Of a DNA stretch of 64,000 nt, positions 8,432 to 17,672 are shown one piece after another. The notes beneath the pieces were generated by a model, which saw nothing but the letters and a program-made list of their open reading frames with translations, did not search any database and was not told the DNA's origin. This stretch comes from UBA5704 sp036264355 (GTDB taxonomy: Bacteria; Acidobacteriota; Thermoanaerobaculia; Multivoradales; UBA5704), in contig DATARD010000407.1 of the NCBI GenBank assembly GCA_036264355.1, positions 1 through 64,000 of the forward strand, read 5' to 3'. Positions within the stretch are counted from its first letter, which is position 1, and each line of letters opens with the position of its first letter. The position numbers and the translations under genes are program-made.

Positions 8432-10962
8432 CGCCTCGCCAGCGGCAACCGCACCTCCATCGTGGTCCCGGCACCCGGTCCGGCGCTCGTCGCCACGACG
8501 TGGCCGCCATGCAGCTCGACGAGGCTGCGCACCAGGGTGAGGCCGATGCCCAACCCGGCGCCGGCGCGGTCGAGGGCCTGCTCGCCCTGGGTGAAAAGGT
8601 CGAAGATCCGCGGCAGCAGGTCGGGCGCGATGCCGATCCCGTTGTCCTTCACCTGCAGCACGGCCTCGCCGTCCTGGGGCAGGACGGTGACCTCGATCTG
8701 CCCCCCCGGATCGGTGTACTTGGCCGCGTTGCGCACCAGGTTTCCGACCACCTGCTCCAGCCGCGTGGTGTCGGCGTGGAGCGGCAAGGGCTCGCCGGTG
8801 AGATGGACGTGCAGGGTGTGGCTCTTCGCTTCCAGCAGCGGGCGGGTGGTCTCCAGGGCATGGCGCACCGCGTCGCCGAGGTCGACCGGCTCCCAACGCA
8901 GCTCCACCTTGCCGCGGGTGATGCGCGAGACGTCCAGCAGGTCGTCGACCAGGCGCACGAGGTGCTGGATCTGGCGCTGGATGACCCCCACCGCGCGGCC
9001 GGTGACCGGTGTCGCGAGATCCGTCTGGGCGAGGATGTAGGTGGCGTTGGCGATCGCCCCGAGAGGGTTGCGCAGCTCGTGTGCCAGCATGGCGAGGAAC
9101 TCGTCCTTGCGCCGGTCGGAGTCGGCCAGGGCCTCGGCGCGAGCGCGCAGCTCGCTGGCCAGCCGCTCGCTCTCGTGGGTACGCGCGGCCAGACGGTCCC
9201 GCATCTCGGCAAAGGCGGCGGAGAGGCGCGCGACTTCGCTGACCGAGCTTCTGGAGAGCGGCGCTCCGGGATTGCCGGCGGTCATTGCGTCCACCGCGTC
9301 CGCCAGGGTGCCGAGCGGGCGGGCGATCCGGCGCGCGGTCAGGATTCCGCCCAGCACGGCGAGGGGGACGACGGCGAGCAGCAGCAGGAAGGCGAGATCG
9401 CGCCCCTTGCGGACGCCGGCGAGCGCGGCGCTGCGCGGCCGCTGCACCGCCACGACCCAACCGAGCCCGCCCATCTTCTTGAACGCGCCCAGACCGTCGA
9501 AGTCCTGCGGCTGGTGTCCGGCGGCGATCTGCTTGTCCCAACCCGCGGGCAGCGGGAGAGCGTCGTCCGCGCCGGGGAAGCCGGAGCTGGCGACCGGTTG
9601 GGTGCTGTCGCGGTGGGCGATCTCCTGGCCGTGGCCGTCGGCCAGGTAGACGTCGGATCCGGCGCGGGTGATGCGCTCCTGCAGCGCGGTCGCCCCGAGC
9701 AGGCTCACCAGAGCGCCGGTCACGGTTCCCCCGGCGCCTACCACCGGCGCGCTCAACAACAGATGCGGCTGCGCATCCCCCGGCAGCGTCAGGAGCTGCA
9801 CCGAGACCCGTGGATTGCGTCGCGCCGCCGCCGCGATCTCCCGCCGGTTGCGCTCGCTCAAGGACAGCTCCCCCGCCACCGCTTGGCCGCCGGAGTCGAG
9901 CAGAAGAAGCGCCTGCATGCGCGGATAGAGCGGGAGGGTCCGCGCGAGGAACAGACGCTGCGCCTGCGGCTCCGGCGGAATCCGGCCGGCGGTCGCGGCG
10001 ATCGTCGCGGTCTGGGCGGCGTTCAGCTCGATGAAGTCGGCGACCGCGCGGGCGATCGACTGCGCTTCGATCGTCCGCGTCTCCCCGACCTGCTCGATCG
10101 CCAGCCGCTCCTCCTGCGTCGTCGCCACCGCCACGGTGAAGACCAACGAAACGGAGGTGGCGATCGCCAGCGCCAGAGCCAGGCGGGTCACGAGCGCCTG
10201 GGTGTCCAGGCGGGCGAGCCGCGGCGACAGCCAGGGGAGAAAGGCGAGAGCGGTACCGCAGCCGAGATAGAAGGCGATCCCGGTCCACGAACGGCGCGGC
10301 AGCGCGATCAGAGCGCCGACGAGGAGAAACGCCGAGCCCACCGTCAGGTGCGCCGTCAACACCAGCCAGCGTGGGGCGGCGCGCAGGTGCACCCGGCAGA
10401 GGAAAGGGCCGCTGACCAGGAGGGCAATGGCGAATACTGGCACGAACGGCCGGGTGGAATCGAAGGCGGGCCCCTGGAACAGCCGCGGCAGGGTCAACAG
10501 GGCGACGCCGTCGATCACCGCCACGGCTCCCATCAGCAGAGCGAACAGATCGCGCTCCTGATCCGATGGCGCCGCGGGCACCGCGGGCCGCAACCCTCCG
10601 GCCACGATAAGACCCAGACCGAGGATGCCGTAGCTGACCGCCCCGGTGAACGCGCCGGTCCGGGCGAAGCTCGCCGCCAGCACGAGCAGCGTCAGGCCAG
10701 CCGCGCTGTGCACGATCAGGCTCACCACCCGGCCGGGCCGCAGGATGGCCACCGAGAGGAGGGCGACGCCGATGCCCAGGGCCGCCAGACCCCACCACGC
10801 CAGGAACGGGGCAAGCTCCCGGAAGGAAGGGCTCGCGTAGCGATGCGGCGCGACCAGGACGAAGGCGCCGATGAAGCCAGAGAGCAGGCCCACCGTCCAG
10901 CGCAGGCTCGTGGCGCTCAGGCCGGTCGATTCATGGGATGAAGATCTGTAATCGGGCTGCAA
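8386..10962 (-). CDS. Membrane sensor histidine kinase
   Basis: An 858-residue kinase. About seven membrane helices fill residues 20-250, followed by a further helix near 265-290. A periplasmic Cache-like sensor region covers about 290-540 (PLYPRMQALLLLDSGGQAVA). After another helix come HAMP (ARRIARPLGTLADAVDAM), HisKA with the H-box FLAMLAHELRNPL, and HATPase_c with the N-box NLVRNAAKY and the DNGIGI and GLGIGLTLV boxes. No receiver domain or adjacent response regulator is visible. The start is TTG with AGGGAGAG just upstream; the next in-frame ATG lies about nine codons further in. Overlap with the sortase 3' end is convergent. Confidence 0.92.
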   Translation of the reverse strand: MQPDYRSSSHESTGLSATSLRWTVGLLSGFIGAFVLVAPHRYASPSFRELAPFLAWWGLAALGIGVALLSVAILRPGRVVSLIVHSAAGLTLLVLAASFARTGAFTGAVSYGILGLGLIVAGGLRPAVPAAPSDQERDLFALLMGAVAVIDGVALLTLPRLFQGPAFDSTRPFVPVFAIALLVSGPFLCRVHLRAAPRWLVLTAHLTVGSAFLLVGALIALPRRSWTGIAFYLGCGTALAFLPWLSPRLARLDTQALVTRLALALAIATSVSLVFTVAVATTQEERLAIEQVGETRTIEAQSIARAVADFIELNAAQTATIAATAGRIPPEPQAQRLFLARTLPLYPRMQALLLLDSGGQAVAGELSLSERNRREIAAAARRNPRVSVQLLTLPGDAQPHLLLSAPVVGAGGTVTGALVSLLGATALQERITRAGSDVYLADGHGQEIAHRDSTQPVASSGFPGADDALPLPAGWDKQIAAGHQPQDFDGLGAFKKMGGLGWVVAVQRPRSAALAGVRKGRDLAFLLLLAVVPLAVLGGILTARRIARPLGTLADAVDAMTAGNPGAPLSRSSVSEVARLSAAFAEMRDRLAARTHESERLASELRARAEALADSDRRKDEFLAMLAHELRNPLGAIANATYILAQTDLATPVTGRAVGVIQRQIQHLVRLVDDLLDVSRITRGKVELRWEPVDLGDAVRHALETTRPLLEAKSHTLHVHLTGEPLPLHADTTRLEQVVGNLVRNAAKYTDPGGQIEVTVLPQDGEAVLQVKDNGIGIAPDLLPRIFDLFTQGEQALDRAGAGLGIGLTLVRSLVELHGGHVVATSAGPGAGTTMEVRLPLARRQGEGSEGPLSSPIR

Positions 10963-11081
10963 AGACTCTCCCTCGACCTACAAAGATACCCGACCTCTGC
11001 GGCTGTCCGGCAGGACGGCGTAGAATGCGACCGGTTTTCGTCCTCACGACCGGGCGCCCATGCGCCGTAGGAGCCTTTTCG

Positions 11082-13370
11082 ATGCCCCAGATGTCCCGAG
11101 TCGCCTTGCCGATGTTCGTCCTCGCCCTGGCGGCCACCGCCGCCGCGGCCCCCCCGACGCCCGCGGTCCCCCCGCCGGTGACCGCCGTGTCCACCTCGAT
11201 GCTCGGCTTCAACGACACCGGCGCCGCGGCGCAACGGGCGCTGGAGACGCGTTTCGACGCCTTGCTGAACCCGGAGAACCTGCGCGGCTGGATGAAACAG
11301 CTCACCGCGCATCCCCACCACCTCGGCTCGCCCTATGGCAAACAGAATGCCGAGCTCATGGCTTCCCTGTTCCGCTCGTGGGGGTACGACACCCGCATTG
11401 AGGAGTTCTCCGTGCTCTTCCCGACTCCCAAGGTGCGGCAGCTCGAGCTGATCGCTCCCACCCACTTCACCGCCTCGCTGGCCGAGCCGCCGATCCCCGG
11501 CGATTCGACCTCCGGCCAGACGGATGAGCAGCTCCCGATCTACAACGCCTATTCGATCGACGGCGACGTCACCGGCGACCTGGTGTTCGTCAACTACGGC
11601 ATTCCCGCCGACTACGACGAGCTCGCCCGCCGCGGCGTCGACGTGCGCGGCAAGATCGTGCTCGCCCGCTACGGCGGCTCCTGGCGCGGCATCAAGCCGA
11701 AGGTCGCCGCCGAGCACGGTGCCATCGGCTGCATCATCTATTCCGACCCCCGGGAGGACGGCTACGGCGCGGGCGACGTCTACCCGAAAGGCGGCTTCCG
11801 CCCCGACCATGGCGCCCAGCGGGGATCGGTCGCCGACATGCCGCTCTACCCCGGCGATCCGCTGACCCCCGGCGTCGGCGCGACCAAGGACGCCAAGCGC
11901 CTCGACTTCTCCAAGGCGGCAACGCTGACCAAGATTCCCGTGCTGCCGATCTCCTACGCCGACGCGACGCCGCTCCTCCAGGCGATCGGCGGCCCCATGG
12001 CGCCCGAGGAGTGGCGCGGCGCCCTGCCGCTGCCCTACCACCTCGGCCCCGGCCCGGCGAAGGTTCATCTCAAGGTGCAGTTCGACTGGAAACAGACGCC
12101 CACCCGCGACGTCATCGCCATCCTGCACGGCGCCGAACGGCCGGACGAATGGATCGTGCGCGGCAACCATCACGACGGCTGGGTCAACGGCGCCGCCGAC
12201 CCGGTCAGCGGCCTGGTGGCCGAGCTCGAAGAGGCCCGCGCCCTCGGCGAGCTGGTGAAAAGCGGCTGGAAGCCGAAGCGCACCATCATCTTCGCCGCCT
12301 GGGACGGCGAGGAGCCCGGCCTCCTCGGCTCCACCGAGTGGGCGGAGACGCACGCCGACGAGCTGCGCCAGCACGCCGCGGTCTACATCAACTCAGACAA
12401 CAACGGCCGTGGCGCTCTCGCAGCCGGCGGCTCGCAAACCCTGGAGACCCTGGTCAATCAGGTCGCCCGCGACGTCACCGACCCTGAGAAGTCGATCAGC
12501 GTCGCCGACCGCACCATGGCCGTCCTCATCGTGGGCTCGCCGCCGAACATCCGGCAGGAGGTGCGGAGCACCAAGACCTTCCGCATCAGCCCGCTCGGCT
12601 CGGGCTCCGACTACACACCGTTCCTCCAGCACCTCGGCATCGCCTCCCTCAACATCGGCTACGAGGGCGAGGGGTACTACGGCCAGTACCACTCGATCTA
12701 CGACGACTTCGACCACTACACCCGCTTCATGGACCCCACGTTCGTCTACGGCGTGACCCTCGCGAAGACCGGCGGCCGCCTGGTGCTCCGCCTCGCCGAC
12801 GCCGACGTCCTGCCGCTCGACTTCGGCCGCTTCTCCGCCAGCGTCGACCGCTACGTCGGCGAGGTGGCGAAGCTCGCCGACGACATGCGCGAGGCGACGG
12901 AGGAAGAGAACCGCCGCATCCAGGACGGCACCTACCGTGCGATCGACGATCCGGTCGAGACCTGGGTGGTGCCGGCGCCCAAGGACCCCGTCCCCTATCT
13001 GAACTTCGCGCCGCTGCGCAACGCCGCCGCGGTCCTCGACCAGAGCACCGCCGCCTACCAGAGAGCCTTCTCCGGCAAGGGGGGCTCGCTCTCCGCCGAG
13101 GATCAGAAGCGCCTCGACCTCATCCTGCTCGGCGCCGAGCACGCCCTGACCCGCAAAGAGGGCCTGCCGCGCCGCTCCTGGTTCGTGCACCAGATCTACG
13201 CCCCCGGCTTCTACACCGGCTACGGCGTGAAAACCCTGCCGGCGGTCCGCGAGGCCATCGAGCAGCGCAACTGGAAGGAAGTCGACGAGCAGGTCGGCCT
13301 CGTCGCGAAGGTCATCGAAGGCTTCGCCAAGGAAGTCGACCGCGCGACGGCGGTGTTGATCGGAAAGTAA
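11082..13370 (+). CDS. Secreted M28 family zinc peptidase (glutamate carboxypeptidase II-like)
   Basis: A 762-residue exported peptidase. The signal peptide MPQMSRVALPMFVLALAATA ends near AAA. The order is M28 N-terminal part, a PA domain at about 130-330, the catalytic zinc core, and a C-terminal TfR-like dimerisation domain. Zinc ligands are visible in NHHDGWVNGAADP (His, Asp), WDGEEPGLLGS (catalytic Glu and ligand Glu), INSDNN (Asp) and YHSIYDDFDHY (His). The architecture matches the PSMA/NAALADase branch, which removes C-terminal acidic residues from peptides. AGGAG at 11069-11073 supports the chosen ATG. It is divergent from the sensor kinase. Confidence 0.93.
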   Translation: MPQMSRVALPMFVLALAATAAAAPPTPAVPPPVTAVSTSMLGFNDTGAAAQRALETRFDALLNPENLRGWMKQLTAHPHHLGSPYGKQNAELMASLFRSWGYDTRIEEFSVLFPTPKVRQLELIAPTHFTASLAEPPIPGDSTSGQTDEQLPIYNAYSIDGDVTGDLVFVNYGIPADYDELARRGVDVRGKIVLARYGGSWRGIKPKVAAEHGAIGCIIYSDPREDGYGAGDVYPKGGFRPDHGAQRGSVADMPLYPGDPLTPGVGATKDAKRLDFSKAATLTKIPVLPISYADATPLLQAIGGPMAPEEWRGALPLPYHLGPGPAKVHLKVQFDWKQTPTRDVIAILHGAERPDEWIVRGNHHDGWVNGAADPVSGLVAELEEARALGELVKSGWKPKRTIIFAAWDGEEPGLLGSTEWAETHADELRQHAAVYINSDNNGRGALAAGGSQTLETLVNQVARDVTDPEKSISVADRTMAVLIVGSPPNIRQEVRSTKTFRISPLGSGSDYTPFLQHLGIASLNIGYEGEGYYGQYHSIYDDFDHYTRFMDPTFVYGVTLAKTGGRLVLRLADADVLPLDFGRFSASVDRYVGEVAKLADDMREATEEENRRIQDGTYRAIDDPVETWVVPAPKDPVPYLNFAPLRNAAAVLDQSTAAYQRAFSGKGGSLSAEDQKRLDLILLGAEHALTRKEGLPRRSWFVHQIYAPGFYTGYGVKTLPAVREAIEQRNWKEVDEQVGLVAKVIEGFAKEVDRATAVLIGK

Positions 13371-13373
13371 AAC

Positions 13374-14265
13374 CTACCGTGGAGCGGGGCGGACCTCGGC
13401 GTCGAACACCCCCGTCCGCACCGCTCCGCCGCTCTTCACCTGCACCCAGAGACGGTAGTGGCCGGGCTGCGGGAACTCGTAGGGGAACGACACCTCGCCG
13501 GCCGGCCCGCGGCGTCGCGGACGGCGAAGCGCAACTCCACCTCGCGGCCGGCCACCAACGGCTCCGGCTTCCCCTCCCAGGTCATGCTCAAACCACCTTC
13601 GAGAGGACCGGCGAGACGCCAGGAGTCGTCTGGATCTCCAGCCGCGCTTTGGACGGCCGGATTCGGAAGACTGACCGTGGCGGTGAGAGTCTGCGCGAAG
13701 CCGGACTCGCGGACGACATCGGCGTAGAGCCGGTAGCGGCCGGCGGGGAGCGCCGGCAGAGGGGCTTCGAACGATCTCGCGTCGCGGCGCACCGGGTGGA
13801 GATGGGCGAAGGCGTCGAGGCCCGGCTCGCGGATGAGGAAGAGGTGCATCAGCTTGCCGTGGTCCGGCATCAGGGTGCTCACCTCGGGACTCTGCCAGCG
13901 CGGATCGTCGACGGCGAGGCGCAGCACCTGCCCGGCGCCTTCCTGCCGCACCGAGGCGGCGGTCGCGAGCGGCCGGGACAAGCGCTCCCGCGCCTCGGCG
14001 TCCACGCCGTCCCACCACCGCTTGCCGCCGGCGATGATCAGGACGAGAAACATCGCGGTCGCGGCGACGATGACCCGAGCCCGCCGCCGTCGCGACGGGT
14101 CGGGCATCTCACCGGCCAGGGCCCCGCCGTCCCGGTGAAGAAGACGTTCGGGCTGCCGACATGCGCGTGGACGGCGGGCGGAAGAAGGAAAAGGGCGAGG
14201 AGGAAAAGGAAGATCAACGCTTGTCTCCCCTCTCCCGGGCGGTGAGGGCGCCTTCGCCGGCTCAT
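13374..14265 (-). pseudogene. Decayed secreted/membrane protein gene with two internal deletions
   Basis: Three pieces lie in order but in different frames. (1) 14265 onward encodes a signal peptide and HAHVGSPNVFFTGTAGPWPV. (2) 14107-13490 encodes a membrane helix, a KLMHLFLIREPGLDAFAHLHP domain and a YRLYADVVRESGFAQT segment. (3) The last part encodes VSFPYEFPQPGHYRLWVQVK to the stop at 13374. From memory of similar proteins, intact members (about 400 residues) carry a beta-domain between pieces 1 and 2 and another HLHP-containing segment between 2 and 3. Both seem deleted, with frame changes near 14110 and 13510. The first ATG overlaps the upstream stop (ATGA). It could be true decay or an assembly error. 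Confidence 0.68.
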
Positions 14266-15449
14266 CGCTTCACCCGCGCCATCCAGCCTCCCCAGACCAG
14301 ACCGATCTGCGCCGAGACCGTGCCGACCAGCCAGGCGACACCCGCGGCCCGGAGGGACATCGGCTCCCGCTTGATGTGCCAGTACTGGGTCATCCAGTCA
14401 CCCGCGGCCCGGCTGTAGTCCCAGTGCCGGTTGCTGGCGAAGAACGCGTTGTCGGCGGCCAGCGAGAGCTGGAATTGGGAAAAGCTCCACTGCACCAGGA
14501 GGAAGAGCCCGAGGAAGGCCGCCGCCAGCGCCGGCGCCAACCACCAGCGGGCGCGCCGGCCGGTGGCCTGGACGATCCGGTCGATCGCGACGGCCGGCAC
14601 GATCAGCAGCAGCGGAAAGAGCGGCGACGCCATGTGGTCGAGCGGATTGTTGATCGGCGCCAGCTTCGGCTGCGCCGGGAAGAGCGGCAGGACCCACACC
14701 ATGACCAGGTTGAGAACGGTGTAGAAAAACGCCGTCGTCGTGGCCGCCCAGCGCCGTCGCGACGACCACGCCACAGCCGCCAGGAGCAGCGGGTAGACCG
14801 CGCACGAGGCTTTATAGAAGTAGGCACCGTGCTGGTCGTTCGGGTAGCTGTCCTCCATGAGCACCGTCGCCACCATGAGCAGCACGACGCCCGCGGCATA
14901 GAGGAACGCCAGGCCCAGAGCGCGCTCTCCGACGTCTCCGGCGCTCTCCGCGGCGCGGTTCTGGCGGGCGAGCACGAGCAGCATGGCGCCGATCTGGATG
15001 GCGATCATCCCCGCCGCCAGCACCATGTGCGGCGGCGAAATGATCTTCACGTCCAGTCCGTAGGCGTTGTGCCACCAGTCGTCGAACGGCGCCGAGGTGA
15101 GCATCGCGATGGCGCCCCAGATCCCCACCCAGGCGCCGAACGGAGCGCGGAACCCCCAGAACGGCACCGCCGCCGCCTTCTCCTCGGGCGTCCCGGCGAA
15201 CGTCGTATGGATCGCCAGCCATCCCCCCGACAGCCCGGCCAGCACGCCGCCCAGGTAGATCGCCATGTGCGCCGGCGTCCAGAACGTGTCGCGGCCGATC
15301 GTCATGTGCCACGAGATGTCCCACAGCAGCCCGACGATGATGCTGGTCGAGCCCAGAAGCATGATCGAGACAAACCAGGGGATCGCCACGGCGCGGGTCG
15401 CGCGGGGGACTGGAACGGCAACTTGCGGGGCGGAAGCGAGGGACTCCAT
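14262..15449 (-). CDS. Polytopic membrane protein with conserved histidines
   Basis: A 395-residue protein with about nine to ten hydrophobic segments. His- and Trp-rich motifs are found in and beside the helices: DISWHMTIGRDTFWTPAHM, FDDWWHNAYGLDV and SPPHMVL. They look like metal or haem ligands rather than transporter signatures. I do not recognise a named family. It is translationally coupled to the decayed gene downstream, whose HLHP and AHVGSP motifs suggest a joint copper- or cofactor-related envelope function (inference). The ATG at 15449 has no strong Shine-Dalgarno sequence (GGAGGTCCGCCG sits just upstream with a usable GGAGG). Confidence 0.78.
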   Translation of the reverse strand: MESLASAPQVAVPVPRATRAVAIPWFVSIMLLGSTSIIVGLLWDISWHMTIGRDTFWTPAHMAIYLGGVLAGLSGGWLAIHTTFAGTPEEKAAAVPFWGFRAPFGAWVGIWGAIAMLTSAPFDDWWHNAYGLDVKIISPPHMVLAAGMIAIQIGAMLLVLARQNRAAESAGDVGERALGLAFLYAAGVVLLMVATVLMEDSYPNDQHGAYFYKASCAVYPLLLAAVAWSSRRRWAATTTAFFYTVLNLVMVWVLPLFPAQPKLAPINNPLDHMASPLFPLLLIVPAVAIDRIVQATGRRARWWLAPALAAAFLGLFLLVQWSFSQFQLSLAADNAFFASNRHWDYSRAAGDWMTQYWHIKREPMSLRAAGVAWLVGTVSAQIGLVWGGWMARVKR

Positions 15450-15622
15450 CGGCGGACCTCCGAATCGTCGTCCCTGATCATACGTGAGGTGGGGACGGAG
15501 GGTTGCGGGGAGTCAGGAAGGGCGGGACCGGGGCTTTTCGGATCTCCGGCGAAGAGCCGCGATCTGGCGGGTGTGCCGGGTTGTCCTCTCCTCGACGACC
15601 CGGACTCGGCCATCCAACTTCT

Positions 15623-16057
15623 TCACCGGGAAGGTGAAGAGGTTCCGAAGCTCCTTCGCCTCCTCTTTGCCGTCTCCCGGGAGAGATCGAGCCGCTCGTT
15701 GACTCCGGCGACGCCCTCGGCGACCAGCTCGATCTTGCTGCGTAGGTCCTCGACCATGATCTGGGTGCTGTGGACCATGTCCGCCAACTGCTCGACCCGC
15801 TCGCTGAGTTGGTCGACACGCTGGTTAACTTGCACGAGACCTTCGCTGAGCTGGTCGACGCGATCACTGAGCTGGTCAATACGCCTATCAAGCCGCTGCT
15901 CGACCTGTTCAAGCCGCTGCTCGACCTGTTCAAGCCTCTGCTCGACCTGGTCGAAGCGCTGGTCAACCCGCTCGCCGAGCTGGTCGAATTGCTGGGTGGA
16001 TTCTTCCCGCAGCTCGCGAAAACGTTCGTCGAAGTAGGCGATTAGCTCTCGATCCAT
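15623..16057 (-). CDS. Coiled-coil protein with heptad repeats
   Basis: A 144-residue highly charged protein. From MDRELIAYFDERFRELREES it runs into near-perfect heptads (VEQRLEQ repeated, then VDQLSER and VDQLSEG) over about residues 25-100, then a basic tail RETAKRRRRS. There is no signal peptide. The DNA itself shows tandem 21-bp duplications inside the heptads. Such proteins often act as scaffolds or tail-fibre-like trimers; no specific function is supported. The opposite strand also has an open frame, but its Leu/Pro-rich composition is an artefact of the repeat. The gene is divergent from the DNA ligase gene. Confidence 0.72.
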   Translation of the reverse strand: MDRELIAYFDERFRELREESTQQFDQLGERVDQRFDQVEQRLEQVEQRLEQVEQRLDRRIDQLSDRVDQLSEGLVQVNQRVDQLSERVEQLADMVHSTQIMVEDLRSKIELVAEGVAGVNERLDLSRETAKRRRRSFGTSSPSR

Positions 16058-16108
16058 ACCACCCTTGTCTCCGTCAATGCACAACACGATACCACAGCTC
16101 GCGTGGCC

Positions 16109-16114
16109 TACAAT
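16109..16114 (+). promoter_or_regulatory. Candidate -10 box, leaderless DNA ligase transcript
   Basis: TACAAT lies 7 nt before the ATG at 16122, with no Shine-Dalgarno sequence in between. It is consistent with a leaderless mRNA. Confidence 0.45.
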
Positions 16115-16121
16115 CACCGGG

Positions 16122-17672
16122 ATGCTGCTCGCCGATCTCGTCACCACCTCCCTGCTCGTCGCCGAGACCCGATCGCGCTCCGCCAAGATCGCCAGCTTGA
16201 CCGATCTCCTCCGCCGGCTCGGCGCGGACGAGATCGATCCCGCCGTCTCCTGGCTGTCCGGCAACCTGCGGCAGGGCCGGATCGGCCTCGGCGGCGCGTC
16301 CGTGCGCGACGCCCGGCCTGGGGAAGTCGCCGCCGAGCCGTCGCTCACGATCGGCGAGGTGGATGCCACCTTCGAGCGCATCGCCGGCATCACCGGCGCC
16401 GGCTCCACCGCCGAACGCGGGCGGCTGCTTTCCGGTCTCCTGGCCCGCGCGACGCAACCCGAGCAGGGCTTCCTGATCCGCCTGATCTTCGGTGAGCTCC
16501 GGCAGGGCGCGCTGGCGGGTTTGATGACCGAAGCGCTCGCCGCCGCGGCAGCGGTACCGGCGGGCGAGGTGCGGCGGGCGTTGATGCTGGCCGGCGAGCT
16601 GCCACCGGTGGCCCGCGCCGCGCTGACCGAAGGGCTCCCCGGTCTCTCCCGCTTCCACCTGCAGCTCTTCCGCCCGCTCCAGCCCATGCTCGCGCAGCCG
16701 GCCGGCGACGTCTCGGACGCCCTCGAAAAGCTCGGCGAGGCCGCCTTCGAGCTGAAATTCGACGGCGCGCGCATCCAGGTGCACAAGGCGGACGGCGCCG
16801 TCCGCGTCTACTCACGCCGCGGCAACGAGGTCACCCACGCCGTGCCGGAGCTGGTCGAATCCGTCCAGGCCCTGCCGGCGCGCCGGCTCCTCCTCGACGG
16901 CGAGGTGATCGCTCTCAAACCCGACGGCTCGCCCTGGCCGTTCCAGGTCACCATGCGCCGCTTCGGCCGCAAGCTCGACGTCGAACGCCTGCGCGGCGAG
17001 CTGCCGCTGACCCCGTTCTTCTTCGACATCCTCCACCTGGACGGCGACGACCTGCTCGACCGCCCGGCCGCCGAGCGGTTCCAGGCGCTCTCCGAGACGG
17101 CACCCTCGCTCACCGTGCCGCGCCTGGTCACCGCCGATCCGGAAGCGGCCGACGCCTTCTTCGCCGACGCTCTCCGCCATGGTCACGAGGGCCTGATGGC
17201 CAAAGCGGTCGACGCGCCCTACGAAGCCGGCCGGCGCGGCGCCTCCTGGCTCAAGATCAAGCCGGCCCACACGCTCGATCTCGTCGTCCTCGCCGCCGAA
17301 TGGGGCCATGGCCGGCGCAACGGCTGGCTCTCCAACCTCCACCTCGGCGCCCGCGATCCCGGCAACGGAGCGTTCGTCATGCTCGGCAAGACCTTCAAAG
17401 GGCTGACCGACGAAATCCTCGCCTGGCAGACGCAAAAATTCCAGGAGATCGCCCTCGCCACCGACGGCTGGACCGTCCACCTGCGCCCCGAGCTCGTCGT
17501 CGAGGTCGCCTTCAACGACGTCCAGGAGAGCCCGCAATACCCCGCCGGCATGGCCCTCCGCTTCGCCCGCGTCAAACGCTACCGGCCCGACAAAACCGCC
17601 GCCGAGGCGGACACGATCGAGGCGGTGCGGCAGATCTTCCTCAATGCCCAATCCCCTCCGCCTCCACCGTGA
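16122..17672 (+). CDS. ATP-dependent DNA ligase (LigB-type)
   Basis: A 516-residue nucleotidyltransferase. An N-terminal helical DNA-binding domain (about 1-190) precedes the adenylation domain. Lys212 in the motif KFDGAR is the site of AMP attachment. Motifs III (FFFDILHLDGDDL), IV (EGLMAK) and V (SWLKIKP) follow, then an OB-fold end (RPELVVEVAFNDVQESPQYP). It seals nicks in duplex DNA with ATP and is an accessory to the NAD-dependent LigA in bacteria. No Ku or polymerase domain is nearby. The ATG at 16122 is preferred over one 19 codons upstream because the protein then starts like the family (MLLADLVTTSLLVAET). The 3' end overlaps the convergent permease gene by 32 bp. Confidence 0.93.
   Translation: MLLADLVTTSLLVAETRSRSAKIASLTDLLRRLGADEIDPAVSWLSGNLRQGRIGLGGASVRDARPGEVAAEPSLTIGEVDATFERIAGITGAGSTAERGRLLSGLLARATQPEQGFLIRLIFGELRQGALAGLMTEALAAAAAVPAGEVRRALMLAGELPPVARAALTEGLPGLSRFHLQLFRPLQPMLAQPAGDVSDALEKLGEAAFELKFDGARIQVHKADGAVRVYSRRGNEVTHAVPELVESVQALPARRLLLDGEVIALKPDGSPWPFQVTMRRFGRKLDVERLRGELPLTPFFFDILHLDGDDLLDRPAAERFQALSETAPSLTVPRLVTADPEAADAFFADALRHGHEGLMAKAVDAPYEAGRRGASWLKIKPAHTLDLVVLAAEWGHGRRNGWLSNLHLGARDPGNGAFVMLGKTFKGLTDEILAWQTQKFQEIALATDGWTVHLRPELVVEVAFNDVQESPQYPAGMALRFARVKRYRPDKTAAEADTIEAVRQIFLNAQSPPPPP

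Noticed and set aside
15770..16045. Plus-strand 91-codon frame rich in Leu-Asp-Leu-Phe-Lys-Pro
   Set aside because: Antisense of the heptad-repeat coiled-coil gene; the apparent repeats come from the same DNA duplications.
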